In this document: positions 24,248 through 32,750 of the stretch, piece after piece
Layout: each line of letters begins with the position of its first letter
Position numbering within the stretch: the first letter of the stretch is position 1
DNA from: Nocardioides sp.
GTDB taxonomy: Bacteria > Actinomycetota > Actinomycetes > Propionibacteriales > Nocardioidaceae
Direction of reading: 5' to 3'
Assembly: GCA_002729525.1 (NCBI GenBank)
Contig: PBYI01000044.1
Coordinates: 1 to 40,569, forward strand
DNA length: 40,569 nt
Made by a program: the position numbers and the translations under genes
The notes under the pieces: model-generated
What the model was told of the DNA's origin: nothing
The model's input: only the letters and a program-made list of their open reading frames with translations
Databases searched by the model: none

Positions 24248-26437
24248 GTGCGACCCGACGTGACCTGCCACCCGCTCCCGACCGACCGGCGCCGCCGCCG
24301 GCCGTGGTCGCTCCTGCTCGCCGGCTCGGTCGTGGCCGCAGGGCTCGCCGCCGCGCCGGGCGAGGCCGTCGGCGAGGTCCGGGAGGTGGCCGACGGCGCC
24401 GGTCCCGCCTCGGTGAGCGAGCGGCGTACGGCGGCGCGCGCCTCGGCGTCCGCGCGGGTCACCACCGCCGCGCCGGACGCCGCCGACCGCCGCTCCCGCT
24501 ACCGGGTCGGCCGGGGCATCGCCGACATCACCGGCGAGGTCGCCGACGCCGGGATGCTGGGGTACGCCGACACCGCCCAGGTCTCGGCCGGCCTGCACCA
24601 GCGCCAGCGGGCGCGGGCGTTCGTGGTGGTCGACCGGCGCACGGGCGAGCAGGTCGTGCACGTGACGGCCGAGCTGCCCCTGATGTTCCAGAGCGTGCGC
24701 GACGCCGTGCTCACCCGCCTCGAGCGCCGGTACGGCGACCTCTACGGCGAGCGCAACGTGATGATCACCGTGACGCACACCCACTCCGGGCCCGGCGGAT
24801 ACGCCCACCACAACCTGTACAACGTCACGACGTACGGCTTCCACCCGCGGACCTTCCGCGCCGCCGTCGACGGCATCGTCGCCTCCGTCGTGCACGCGCA
24901 CGCCGACCTCGCGCCGTCGACGCTGCGCACCGCGCGGGCCCGCCTCGCGCACGCCAGCGCGCAGCGCTCGCGCACGTCGTTCGACCGCAACCCGGCCGCC
25001 GACAAGGCCTACTTCCCCTCCGGCACCGACACCGCCAGCACGACGCTGGAGGTGCTGCGCGGCGGCGACCTCGCCGGCCTGGTCAACTGGTTCCCGGTGC
25101 ACGCGACGAGCATGACGACGCAGAACCTGCTGGTCAGCCCGGACAACAAGGGGTACGCCGCCTGGTCGACCGAGCACGACCTGGGCGACGTCAACCACCT
25201 CACCGAGAGCGACGACCCCGGCCTGGTGGCGGCGTACGCCCAGACCAACGCCGGCGACATGTCGCCCAACCTGCGCCTGGAGCCCGGCACCGGACCGACC
25301 CGCAACGAGTTCACCAACACCCGCGTCATCGGCGAGCGGATGCGCGGCGCGGTGCAGCGGGCGCTGCGCGGCGGCGGCTCGCGACGGGTCCGCGGGGCGG
25401 TCGACTCCCGGCTGGTCTACGTCGACATGTCGGCGCAGCGGGTGTCGGGCCGGTTCACCCCCGACGGCACCCCGCAGCGCACCTGCGAGGCGGCGTTCGG
25501 CGCGGCGTTCGCGGCCGGCAGCACCGAGGACGGTGGCGGCGGGCTGCCGGTCTTCCACGAGGGCGCCGACGGCGGCAACCCGCTCTTCGACGTGGTCTCC
25601 GACGCCCTGTACACCGCCTCCCCGGAGCTCGAGGAGTGCCACGGCGACAAGGAGATCCTCTTCCCGGCGGGCTCCGTCGACTTCGTGCAGCAGCGCCTCC
25701 CGGTCCAGCTGGTGCGGATCGGCCAGCTCTACCTCGTCGGCATCCCGGCCGAGGTCACGATCGTCTCCGGGCTGCGGCTGCGTCGTACGGTCGCCGCTGC
25801 CGTCGGCACCGACGTCGAGAACGTGCTCGTGCAAGGCTACGCCAACGCCTACGCGCACTACGTGGTGACGCCGGAGGAGTACGAGGTGCAGAACTACGAG
25901 GGCGCCAGCACCCTCTTCGGCCAGTACGAGCTGCCGGCGCTCCAGCAGGTCGCGCACCGGCTCGGCCGGGCGATGCGGCGCGGCGAGCCGGTGGCGCTCG
26001 GCACCAAGGAGCGCGACCGCGGCAGCGAGCAGGTCACCAGCACGCAGGGACAGGTGCTCGTCGACACGCCGCTCCGGGGCACCGCCTTCGGCGACGTCGT
26101 CCGGCAGCCTGCGGCGTCGTACCCGGTGGGGCGCGCGGTGCAGATGGTCTTCAGCGGCGCGCACCCGAACAACGACCTCCGTCACGGCGGCACGTACGTC
26201 GTCGTGGAGCGGTGGACGGGCAGCCGGTGGCGCCGGTGCGCCGACGACGGCGACTGGTCGACCCGGATGACCTGGACCCGGGTCGGGGCGTCGGGCTCGC
26301 GGATCGGCGTCCGCTGGGCGCCCGACCGGTCGACCCCGACCGGCCGCTACCGCATCCGCTACCAGGGCACCGCCCGGGACGCCGCCGGGGAGACCTCGGA
26401 GATCGTGGGGCGGACGCGGGTCTTCCGGCTGACCTGA
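24248..26437 (+). CDS. secreted neutral/alkaline ceramidase family hydrolase
   Basis: 729 residues. An N-terminal export signal with RRRRRPWSLLLAGSVVAAGL precedes the mature part, which starts near YRVGRGIADITGEVADAGML. Zinc ligands are H177 and H179 in THTHSGPGG, and NWFPVHATSM supplies further active-site residues. The nucleophile is S339 in NAGDMSPN. NYEGASTLFGQYE (about 555) and a C-terminal Ig-like domain (about 615-729) complete the usual bacterial ceramidase length. Predicted reaction: hydrolysis of the amide bond of ceramide to sphingosine and fatty acid outside the cell; related N-acyl lipids are possible. GTG 24248 follows CGAGGAGCC and is the start that leaves a normal signal peptide. 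Divergent from the lipid kinase. Confidence 0.92.
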   Translation: MRPDVTCHPLPTDRRRRRPWSLLLAGSVVAAGLAAAPGEAVGEVREVADGAGPASVSERRTAARASASARVTTAAPDAADRRSRYRVGRGIADITGEVADAGMLGYADTAQVSAGLHQRQRARAFVVVDRRTGEQVVHVTAELPLMFQSVRDAVLTRLERRYGDLYGERNVMITVTHTHSGPGGYAHHNLYNVTTYGFHPRTFRAAVDGIVASVVHAHADLAPSTLRTARARLAHASAQRSRTSFDRNPAADKAYFPSGTDTASTTLEVLRGGDLAGLVNWFPVHATSMTTQNLLVSPDNKGYAAWSTEHDLGDVNHLTESDDPGLVAAYAQTNAGDMSPNLRLEPGTGPTRNEFTNTRVIGERMRGAVQRALRGGGSRRVRGAVDSRLVYVDMSAQRVSGRFTPDGTPQRTCEAAFGAAFAAGSTEDGGGGLPVFHEGADGGNPLFDVVSDALYTASPELEECHGDKEILFPAGSVDFVQQRLPVQLVRIGQLYLVGIPAEVTIVSGLRLRRTVAAAVGTDVENVLVQGYANAYAHYVVTPEEYEVQNYEGASTLFGQYELPALQQVAHRLGRAMRRGEPVALGTKERDRGSEQVTSTQGQVLVDTPLRGTAFGDVVRQPAASYPVGRAVQMVFSGAHPNNDLRHGGTYVVVERWTGSRWRRCADDGDWSTRMTWTRVGASGSRIGVRWAPDRSTPTGRYRIRYQGTARDAAGETSEIVGRTRVFRLT

Positions 26438-26503
26438 CGCGCGGGCACCCCCGGGGGCATCGTGACGCAGACCACAGGACCGCTCGCACGAATCTCCGCA
26501 CAG

Positions 26504-26532
26504 CGGTCACGAACGGTCAATATTTTACTTTC
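26504..26532 (+). promoter_or_regulatory. AT-rich leaderless promoter of the first OhrR-like gene
   Basis: CGGTCA is repeated 10 bases apart (26504, 26514). Then comes TATTTT (26521-26526), a -10-type hexamer ending 6 bases before the GTG at 26533. No ribosome site is present, so transcription probably starts at or next to the GTG. The ACTTTcGTG junction matches the second paralogue's promoter at 27307-27321. Confidence 0.6.
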
Positions 26533-27051
26533 GTGCCGCATCCCCTCTCCCCCACGAGCCCCGTCCCTTCCACCAGTCACCCACCACCGCCGACCCCGAT
26601 CACCCCGGAGGTCACCCGTCTCGACGACCAGCTCTGCTTCGACCTCGTCCGCGCCGCACAGGCCGTCACCGACGCCTACCGGGCGCCGCTCGGCCGGCTC
26701 GCCCTGACCCACGCGCAGTACCTGCTCCTGCTCGCCCTGTGGGACGAGACCGGGTCCGAGCAGGCGTGGGCGCACTCCGAGGCGCTCGCCGAGCGACTCG
26801 AGCGCGACCCGTCCGACCTCCTGCCCGACCTGATGCGGATGGTCAACGCCGGCCTGCTGATCGCGGTCTCCCACCCGACCGCCGGCCACTGGCTGCGCGC
26901 CACCGACAAGGCCCAGGACCTGCGCGGTCCCCTCGCGTCGCTCCAGTGCCAGCTGCGCGAGCGGCTCGGCATGGCCGCGACCGAGCTCCGCTCGCTCCAG
27001 GGCGAGCTGCGTCGGGTGCTCGGGGTCGCCCAGGAGCCGGCGGCCGGCTGA
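26533..27051 (+). CDS. MarR-family regulator, OhrR-like, with candidate redox cysteine (paralogue 1)
   Basis: 172 residues. A Pro/Ser-rich N-terminal tail (1-27) precedes a winged-helix MarR domain: RLDDQLCFDLVRAAQAVTDA then YRAPLGRLALTHAQYLLLLA, DPSDLLPDLMRMVNAGLL and a long C-terminal helix. The QLCF cysteine (C35) aligns with the peroxide-sensing Cys of OhrR (C15 in Bacillus subtilis), and the DAY tyrosine matches one of its partners. The usual wing DER motif is absent (SHPTAGHWLRAT instead). GTG 26533 is the only standard start and lacks a ribosome site, consistent with leaderless expression. It is followed by a paralogue at 27322. No ohr peroxidase gene is adjacent, so its target is unknown. 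Confidence 0.82.
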   Translation: MPHPLSPTSPVPSTSHPPPPTPITPEVTRLDDQLCFDLVRAAQAVTDAYRAPLGRLALTHAQYLLLLALWDETGSEQAWAHSEALAERLERDPSDLLPDLMRMVNAGLLIAVSHPTAGHWLRATDKAQDLRGPLASLQCQLRERLGMAATELRSLQGELRRVLGVAQEPAAG

Positions 27052-27306
27052 CATCACCGGGTGACATCACCCGGGTGACATCAGAGGTGGTCCCTACCGA
27101 AATCACGTCCCGGACCGGATCTCCGGTGCTTGTCGGTAGGGACTACCGCCGTCGGGCGGCTGCCACCCCGAGGTCCTGGTACACCCGTCCACCCGGATTC
27201 GGGACCCGGGAAACCTCAGGTCCCGCCGAAGAGCCCCTGGCGTCCCAGGCTCGTCCTCAGGACGTCCCCAGCACGACCGACGCCGTTCCGGCAGGAGGCA
27301 CGTTCT
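27052..27306. promoter_or_regulatory. hairpin-rich intergenic spacer between the OhrR-like paralogues
   Basis: The gene-free stretch holds dense symmetry. TGACATCA occurs three times (from 27050, 27062 and 27076) around TCACCGGGTGA (27054-27064) and TCACCCGGGTGA (27067-27078). GTCCCTACCGA (27090-27100) / TCGGTAGGGAC (27133-27143) forms an 11-bp perfect inverted repeat enclosing ACCGGA-TC-TCCGGT (27114-27127). GGGACC (27201) / GGTCCC (27219) and CGTCCTCAGGACG (27252-27264) follow. These may be tandem operators, a terminator/attenuator for the first gene, or a structured RNA. Confidence 0.5.
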
Positions 27307-27321
27307 GTCACTTTTTACTTT
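27307..27321 (+). promoter_or_regulatory. AT-rich leaderless promoter of the second OhrR-like gene
   Basis: GTCACTTTTTACTTT runs directly into GTG 27322. It matches the first paralogue's GTCAATATTTTACTTTC-GTG apart from small shifts, including the GTCA word and the TTTACTTT block. No ribosome site separates it from the start codon; the nearby AGGAGG at 27293 is too far (about 23 bases). Confidence 0.55.
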
Positions 27322-27831
27322 GTGACCACCACTGCTCCGGACGGCGCCGCCGCCCTCACCCCGTACGACGTCCTGGTCTCCGCCCCGCGCCTGGACGACC
27401 AGCTCTGCTTCGACCTCGTCCGGGCCGCGCGGGCCGTCACCGACGCCTACCGCACCCCGCTGGGACGTCTCGGTCTCACCCACACGCAGTACCTCGTGCT
27501 GCTCGCGCTGTGGCAGGACGGGACCGAGGCGGTGCACTCCGACCGGCTCGCGGTCCGGCTCGACATGGACCCGGCCGACCTGGCGCCGGCGGTCATGCGG
27601 ATGGTGTGCACGGGCCTGCTCGACGTCCGACCCGACCCGTCCGCGGGGCACTGGGTGCGCGCGACCCTCAAGGCCGACGGGCTGCGCGGGCAGCTCGCCG
27701 ACGCCCACTGCGCCGTACGCCGCCAGCTCGACCTGGGCGAGGCGGAGTTCCGCGCCCTCCAGGCCGAGCTGCGCCGGGTCGCGGCGACCCAGCGGGAGGA
27801 TCAGAACGAGCCGGCGGGTCCGACCACGTAG
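27322..27831 (+). CDS. MarR-family regulator, OhrR-like, with candidate redox cysteine (paralogue 2)
   Basis: 169 residues, clearly homologous to the gene at 26533: RLDDQLCFDLVRAARAVTDA then YRTPLGRLGLTHTQYLVLLA, MDPADLAPAVMRMVCTGLLD, SAGHWVRATLKADGLRGQLA and a long C-terminal helix. C29 in QLCF is the OhrR-type sensor position; a second Cys lies in VMRMVCTGLL. The N-terminal tail differs from paralogue 1, as does the spacer. The GTG start sits immediately after an AT-rich promoter, suggesting a leaderless mRNA. Its 3' end overlaps the convergent lipoprotein gene by 31 bases. Target unknown. Confidence 0.82.
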   Translation: MTTTAPDGAAALTPYDVLVSAPRLDDQLCFDLVRAARAVTDAYRTPLGRLGLTHTQYLVLLALWQDGTEAVHSDRLAVRLDMDPADLAPAVMRMVCTGLLDVRPDPSAGHWVRATLKADGLRGQLADAHCAVRRQLDLGEAEFRALQAELRRVAATQREDQNEPAGPTT

Positions 27832-28382
27832 ATGTAGGTGCCCTCGCCGTCGGTGACGGCTCCCTGGAGGCTGATGCCGTACTCGCCGTCGTCGAAGGCC
27901 CAGATGGCGTAGGCGCCGTCGCCGGTGTCGGTGTTGGTCTCCGAGACGACCGCGAAGCCGGCGCCGGTGAGCAGGTCCCGCGCCACGGCCACGTCGTCGA
28001 CGCCCTCGGCGACGACGGTGGCCGCCCAGGTCCTCTCCCCGTCGACGGTCTGCGACGAGGAGGTGATGACGTCGCCGTCGACGACCGGCACCGACTCGGG
28101 CCAGTCGTCGGGCAGGTCGCCGCCGGTGCCGGCGACGAACTCGTTGCCGTCGCCGTCGGTGACCGAGACCTGTCCGTCGTCGCCGTCGAGGTCGATGTCG
28201 ACGTCGCCGCTGCCGTCGGCCTCCGCGGCCTCCTCGAGGGCGCGCTCGGCGGCCTTCTCGGTAGCCGACTCGATGAGCTGGTCGGCCCCGCAGCCGGACA
28301 CCAGGGCCGTCGAGGCGGCCAGGGCGAGCGCGGGGACGAGACGTCGGGCACGTCCGGTACGGATGGTTAACACGGTCGTCAT
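27801..28382 (-). CDS. lipoprotein, function unknown
   Basis: 193 residues. The signal peptide ends in lipobox LVSGC (C31), so it is anchored on the outer face of the membrane. A helical Glu/Ala segment (ESATEKAAERALEEAAEADG) is followed by an acidic strand region and a compact C-terminal domain (about 95-193: DWPESVPVVDGDVITSSSQT, VARDLLTGAGFAVVSETNTD, YGISLQGAVTDGEGTYIYVV). The domain has the alternating pattern of a small alpha/beta fold I cannot name. ATG 28382 follows CCGGAGGACCAC. It is convergent with and overlaps the second OhrR-like gene, and divergent from the hydrolase fusion. Confidence 0.78.
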   Translation of the reverse strand: MTTVLTIRTGRARRLVPALALAASTALVSGCGADQLIESATEKAAERALEEAAEADGSGDVDIDLDGDDGQVSVTDGDGNEFVAGTGGDLPDDWPESVPVVDGDVITSSSQTVDGERTWAATVVAEGVDDVAVARDLLTGAGFAVVSETNTDTGDGAYAIWAFDDGEYGISLQGAVTDGEGTYIYVVGPAGSF

Positions 28383-28537
28383 GTGGTCCTCCGGGGGCAG
28401 GGGTGGCGGCGACCCACCATCCGAGCAGGTCCGGGGCGGGGTGTCAGGCAACGACCGTCACTGGTCTGGACCGGTCGGTCCCACGCGTCACAGCCAGGAC
28501 GTTGACCAGCGCAACAGAACGAGCGCTCGGCCGTAAT

Positions 28538-28547
28538 GAAACGTTTC
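28538..28547. promoter_or_regulatory. GAAACGTTTC palindrome, LacI-type operator candidate
   Basis: A perfect 10-bp palindrome with the central CG of LacI-family operators, immediately followed by TAGCGT (28548-28553), a possible -10, 50 bases before the hydrolase gene's start. Binding here would overlap the promoter and repress. No LacI-type gene is in the window. Confidence 0.45.
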
Positions 28548-28603
28548 TAGCGTGCGTTCGCCGCTCGTCCGGCGGCATCCCACTCGAGAGACAAGGAGAG
28601 ACC

Positions 28604-31600
28604 GTGAAGGTCCTCTACTCGGGGCGGCGGTGGCGCGCTCTCGCCATCGTCCCCTTCCTCGCTGCGCTCGCGGTGCCGGTGACGGTGTCCGCTCCCGCGT
28701 CAGCGGAGCCCGACCCGGCGAGGCTCACCTCGGCCGGCCTGCCCGACCCGCTCGACCGCGGCAGCTACGCGATCGAGACCCTCCAGGAGACCAAGCTCGG
28801 TCTCGCCGCCATCCAGGAGCCCAACTCGGCCGGCGCCGCGCCCACGGCGGGCACGTCCCAGGCCGCCGAAGAGATCGAGATCCGCGGTGCGCTGTACCGC
28901 CCGACCGACCGCGACGTGCCCTCGCCGCTGGTCGTGCTGGTGCACGGCAACCACGGCTCGTGCGACGCCGGCACCGACTCCACCAACCTCACCTGCTCGG
29001 CGTTCAAGCGCAACGAGGCCGGCTACGCCTACCTCGGCGAGAACCTCGCGACGTGGGGCTACACCGTCTTCTCGTTGTCGCAGGACCAGCTGATGATGCG
29101 CCAGGACGGCGCGAAGGGTAAGGGCATGCACCAGCGGCGCATGCTCATCGCCGCGACCCTCGACGCGCTCAGCGCGGCCAACGAGGACGGCGGCCTGGCC
29201 GTCGACGAGCACACCACGATCGGCGCCACCCTCGCCGGCACCCTCGACATGACCCGCATCGGCCTGATGGGCCACTCGCGCGGTGGCGACGCGGTGACCA
29301 GCTTCATCGACTACAACCGGATCCGCACCGACGGCCCGCGCTACCCCCTGCGCGGCGTCATCTCGCTGGCCCCGGTCGACTACGAGCGCAAGGCGCCGTA
29401 CGGCACGCCGTACCTGTCGATCCTGCCCTTCTGCGACGGCGACGTCTCCAACCTGCAGGGTGCGCGGTTCTTCGAGCGCAGCCAGTACGTCAACGGCGAC
29501 AACCCGTTCCCGACGATGCAGTCGTCGCAGCTCGGTGCGATCCACAACTGGTACAACACCGTCTGGTTCGCCGACGGCCAGGACGGCACCAACGTCGCCG
29601 ACGCCGCCTGCGGCAACTCGCAGCCGACGAGCAGCAGCAACGTGCAGCCGAACAACATCCGGCTCTCGGGTGCGGCCAGCTACGACCCGTCGTCGTACGT
29701 CATCGACAACTCCGACACCTACAACCCGGACGTCAACACCAAGATCTCCGGCGACCCGGAGCGGATGGGCGACCAGGAGAAGATCGGCCTGGCCACCATG
29801 GCGGCCTTCTTCCGTCGGTACGTCGGCGGCGAGGGCGCGTTCGAGCCCTACATGACCGGTGAGCTCTCCGACACCGACGACCACCTCCAGATCCCGGAGT
29901 CGGCCTGCCCCACCAGCGAGTCCGGCACCCGGATCGGCTGCGAGGAGCGGGTGTCGAACAACTACGTCGCCGCTCCCGCGGAGCGCGTCGACGTGATCCG
30001 GCCCGAGATCGAGAACCCGCTGACCCTCAACGCCCTCGGTGGCTCCCTGAGCGGCAGCGGCTTCGCCTACCCGTACCTCGACAACGGTGCGGTCGACCTG
30101 CCCGCCGAGACCGAGGGCGGCTACGACTGGTGCAACCCCGAGCCGACGGACTTCGCGCCGTCCCAGCTCGGCAAGTCCAACCAGCCGACTGCTGAGAAGG
30201 CGTGCCCGCTGCCGGGGAAGGCAGCGCTCGGAGGCCAGAACAGCACCCGTGAGAACGCCCCCGTCAACCACTCCTACGGCCGCCAGCTGGCCCTGGCGTG
30301 GGAGGACGGCCAGGCCGCGACCCTGACCGCCGACATCCCGGCGGCGTCGTCCGACGTGAGCGGCCTCAAGGCGCTCTCCATGTCCGCCGACGTCAACTTC
30401 TTCGACCTCCGCAACCCGGGGGCCGACGAGGACCGGCTCGACGACGAGGGCGAGCAGCTGCCCGTCGCGTGGGACACCTCGTCCACCACGCAGGACTTCG
30501 TCATCGCCGTCACCGACGCCGAGGGCAACGAGGGCACCGTCCACGCCGGTGACGAGCGCTGGGGCAACGCCCTGCACATGTCGACCGGCACCGTCACCGC
30601 CCGCACGCACATCGTGCTCGACCAGATCCGCGTGCCGCTGACCGAGTTCGCCGCCCAGGGCGTCGACCTCACCTCGGTGGACAGCATCGAGCTGCGCTTC
30701 GGCGTCGACGGCGCACCCACGTCGGGCTCGATCCAGCTCGCCGACGTGCGCTTCCAGGAGGCGGCGGTCGACGAGCCGCTCGTCCTCTCCGACGGCGTCG
30801 AGCCGGACGCCGGCGCGGGCTACGGCCCCCCGGCCACCGGCCCGGACCCGGCGGACTTCCTGGCGACGTACGACAACACCCCGGGTGAGAACACGCTGCC
30901 CGACCAGGTCGGCAACGACGACAACGAGACCGTGTGGACCGTGGACGACGACGGGGCGCAGTGCCCCAACGCGAACTTCTCCTCGATCCAGACCGCGGTC
31001 GACTTCGCGTCGCCCTGGGACACCATCGTGGTCTGCGACGGCGTCTACGAGGAGTCGTCGACCCCGGTGTTCGGCAACGGCAACCCGGTCGCGACCGGTG
31101 CGACCAACGGCCTCACCATCACCAAGCCCCTGAAGATCAAGGGCGCCGGTGCCGACAAGGTCACGATCATGCCGGACCAGGACGTCGACTCGCTGGCGGG
31201 CCTGGTGCCCTACCTGCGCGACGGCGGCGGCAACGTCGTCACCGTCTCGCGGCAGTCGCTCGGCTCGACCGACACCAACGAGATCTTCGTCGACATCTCG
31301 GGCGTCACCATCACCTCGGGTGACACCTACGCCGAGGCGGGCGTCGCCTACTTCGGTGCCAACGGCCGGATCTCCGACTCGGTCGTCGGCCCGATGACGG
31401 TCGCGACCGACGAGGACGAGCTGGCCGCGCAGCCGCACGGCTGGGGCATCGTCAAGACCGGGATGATCCTCGGCGAGGGCGACGGCACAGTGGAGAACGA
31501 GCTCACCGTGGACGGCACCCTGGTCAAGGGCTACCAGTCCGGCGGCATCCTGTTCGACGGCGGCCGCGGCACCGACGGCGACGCCGACAACACGGTCCGC

Positions 31601-32662
31601 ACCGGCATCGAGATCCACGGCTACGTGACCGACACGGTCGTCAAGGGCAAGCCGAACCGGCTCTACCCGCAGACGGGTGTGCAGTACACGAACGGCGTGG
31701 ACGGGTTCGTGGAGGGAAGTCGGATCACCGGCAACTACTTCCGTCCCGACCCGACGCAGTCCTACGGCATCCTGCTCACCGACGCAGGCACCGAGGACGG
31801 CGGTCTCACCGCTGCCGACAGCAACGTCACCGGCAACGGCTGGGTGGCCTACAACGCGAACGCCGACCTCTCGGCCGTCCGCGAGAGCGCGCCGTTCGTC
31901 ATGACCGACGTCTTCGTCGGCCAGGGCGCACCGGTCGAGGGCGGTCCCGCCGACCCGGCCAACGGCGTCGAGGCCGTCTCGGGACCCGACACCAGCAGTG
32001 CCTCCACGGTGTCGTTCGTGTCGCGCGACTCCACCCCGGTCGCGGGCGTGCCCACGTCGTACGGCACGACCGTCGACGCGGCCCCGTCCGGCTCGGTCGT
32101 CGACCCGGCCGCGGGTGCGGAGGTGACGGTCGGCGAGACCGTCGCGCCGCTGGTGAAGGCGTCCGACGACGTCGCGGTGGCATCCGTGACGCTACTGGCC
32201 GACGGCGTCGAGGTGGGCACCACCAGCACCTCGCCGTACTACGTCGACTGGACGCCGTCCGCCGGGCTCGCCGGCTCGTCGGGCGCCTTGACGGCCGTCG
32301 TCACCGACTCCGCCGGTCACACCACGACCACCGCGCCGCTCTCGGTGGGCGTGGTCGAGGAGACCGTCGAGGCGGCGATGCGGCTGGGCGCCGTCGTCCG
32401 GAACGTCAAGGCCGGCAACGCCGGTCTCGTGGTCCAGGTCAACACCGCCGGCACTTTCGTGCTCAGCGGCGGCCGGGTCGTCAACGCGACCAGAACCGTC
32501 GGGTCCGCGACCACGACGCGGCTCCCGGTCCGGGCCAACGCGAAGTACCGCAAGGTCCTGAACCGCAAGGGCCGGGTCACCGTGCAGGTACGGGTCACCT
32601 TCCGGGCCACCACCGGGGAGGTGCTCTCGGAGACCAAGAAGGTGGTGCTGGTGAAGAAGTAG
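28604..32662 (+). CDS. secreted alpha/beta-hydrolase fused to a right-handed beta-helix and an Ig-like domain
   Basis: 1352 residues. Signal peptide at about 1-32 (ALAIVPFLAALAVPVTVSAP then ASA). The hydrolase has VVLVHGNHGSCD (about 106-117, oxyanion strand) and nucleophile S225 in GLMGHSRGGDAV; the DDHLQIPESACP region may carry the late His. A jelly-roll-like middle (about 530-720) follows. A pectin-lyase-like beta-helix (about 780-1095) begins NFSSIQTAVDFASPWDTIVV and has repeated ITKPLKIKGAG-type rungs. An Ig-like domain (about 1160-1255) and a basic tail end it. An ester or polysaccharide-linked substrate is likely but unproven. GTG 28604 follows AAGGAGAG. A strong terminator closes the gene, so it is monocistronic. 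Confidence 0.85.
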   Translation: MKVLYSGRRWRALAIVPFLAALAVPVTVSAPASAEPDPARLTSAGLPDPLDRGSYAIETLQETKLGLAAIQEPNSAGAAPTAGTSQAAEEIEIRGALYRPTDRDVPSPLVVLVHGNHGSCDAGTDSTNLTCSAFKRNEAGYAYLGENLATWGYTVFSLSQDQLMMRQDGAKGKGMHQRRMLIAATLDALSAANEDGGLAVDEHTTIGATLAGTLDMTRIGLMGHSRGGDAVTSFIDYNRIRTDGPRYPLRGVISLAPVDYERKAPYGTPYLSILPFCDGDVSNLQGARFFERSQYVNGDNPFPTMQSSQLGAIHNWYNTVWFADGQDGTNVADAACGNSQPTSSSNVQPNNIRLSGAASYDPSSYVIDNSDTYNPDVNTKISGDPERMGDQEKIGLATMAAFFRRYVGGEGAFEPYMTGELSDTDDHLQIPESACPTSESGTRIGCEERVSNNYVAAPAERVDVIRPEIENPLTLNALGGSLSGSGFAYPYLDNGAVDLPAETEGGYDWCNPEPTDFAPSQLGKSNQPTAEKACPLPGKAALGGQNSTRENAPVNHSYGRQLALAWEDGQAATLTADIPAASSDVSGLKALSMSADVNFFDLRNPGADEDRLDDEGEQLPVAWDTSSTTQDFVIAVTDAEGNEGTVHAGDERWGNALHMSTGTVTARTHIVLDQIRVPLTEFAAQGVDLTSVDSIELRFGVDGAPTSGSIQLADVRFQEAAVDEPLVLSDGVEPDAGAGYGPPATGPDPADFLATYDNTPGENTLPDQVGNDDNETVWTVDDDGAQCPNANFSSIQTAVDFASPWDTIVVCDGVYEESSTPVFGNGNPVATGATNGLTITKPLKIKGAGADKVTIMPDQDVDSLAGLVPYLRDGGGNVVTVSRQSLGSTDTNEIFVDISGVTITSGDTYAEAGVAYFGANGRISDSVVGPMTVATDEDELAAQPHGWGIVKTGMILGEGDGTVENELTVDGTLVKGYQSGGILFDGGRGTDGDADNTVRTGIEIHGYVTDTVVKGKPNRLYPQTGVQYTNGVDGFVEGSRITGNYFRPDPTQSYGILLTDAGTEDGGLTAADSNVTGNGWVAYNANADLSAVRESAPFVMTDVFVGQGAPVEGGPADPANGVEAVSGPDTSSASTVSFVSRDSTPVAGVPTSYGTTVDAAPSGSVVDPAAGAEVTVGETVAPLVKASDDVAVASVTLLADGVEVGTTSTSPYYVDWTPSAGLAGSSGALTAVVTDSAGHTTTTAPLSVGVVEETVEAAMRLGAVVRNVKAGNAGLVVQVNTAGTFVLSGGRVVNATRTVGSATTTRLPVRANAKYRKVLNRKGRVTVQVRVTFRATTGEVLSETKKVVLVKK

Positions 32663-32677
32663 CACCCGCCTGAGGTG

Positions 32678-32711
32678 CAGGGCCCCCGGAGCAGTCGCTC
32701 CGGGGGCCCTG
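32678..32711 (+). terminator. strong hairpin terminator after the hydrolase fusion
   Basis: CAGGGCCCCCGGAGC / GCTCCGGGGGCCCTG, a perfect 15-bp stem with the 4-base loop AGTC, followed by TCCTT. It also separates the convergent CapA-M15 gene. Confidence 0.9.
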
Positions 32712-32750
32712 TCCTTCTCCGGGCACGGCGGGCTCTCCTCGACGGTGGGC

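Noticed and set aside
28700..31618. A 972-codon minus-strand frame opposite the hydrolase fusion
   Set aside because: Shadow frame: Val/Asp/Gly/Arg-rich with no motifs, while the plus strand has a signal peptide and clear domains.
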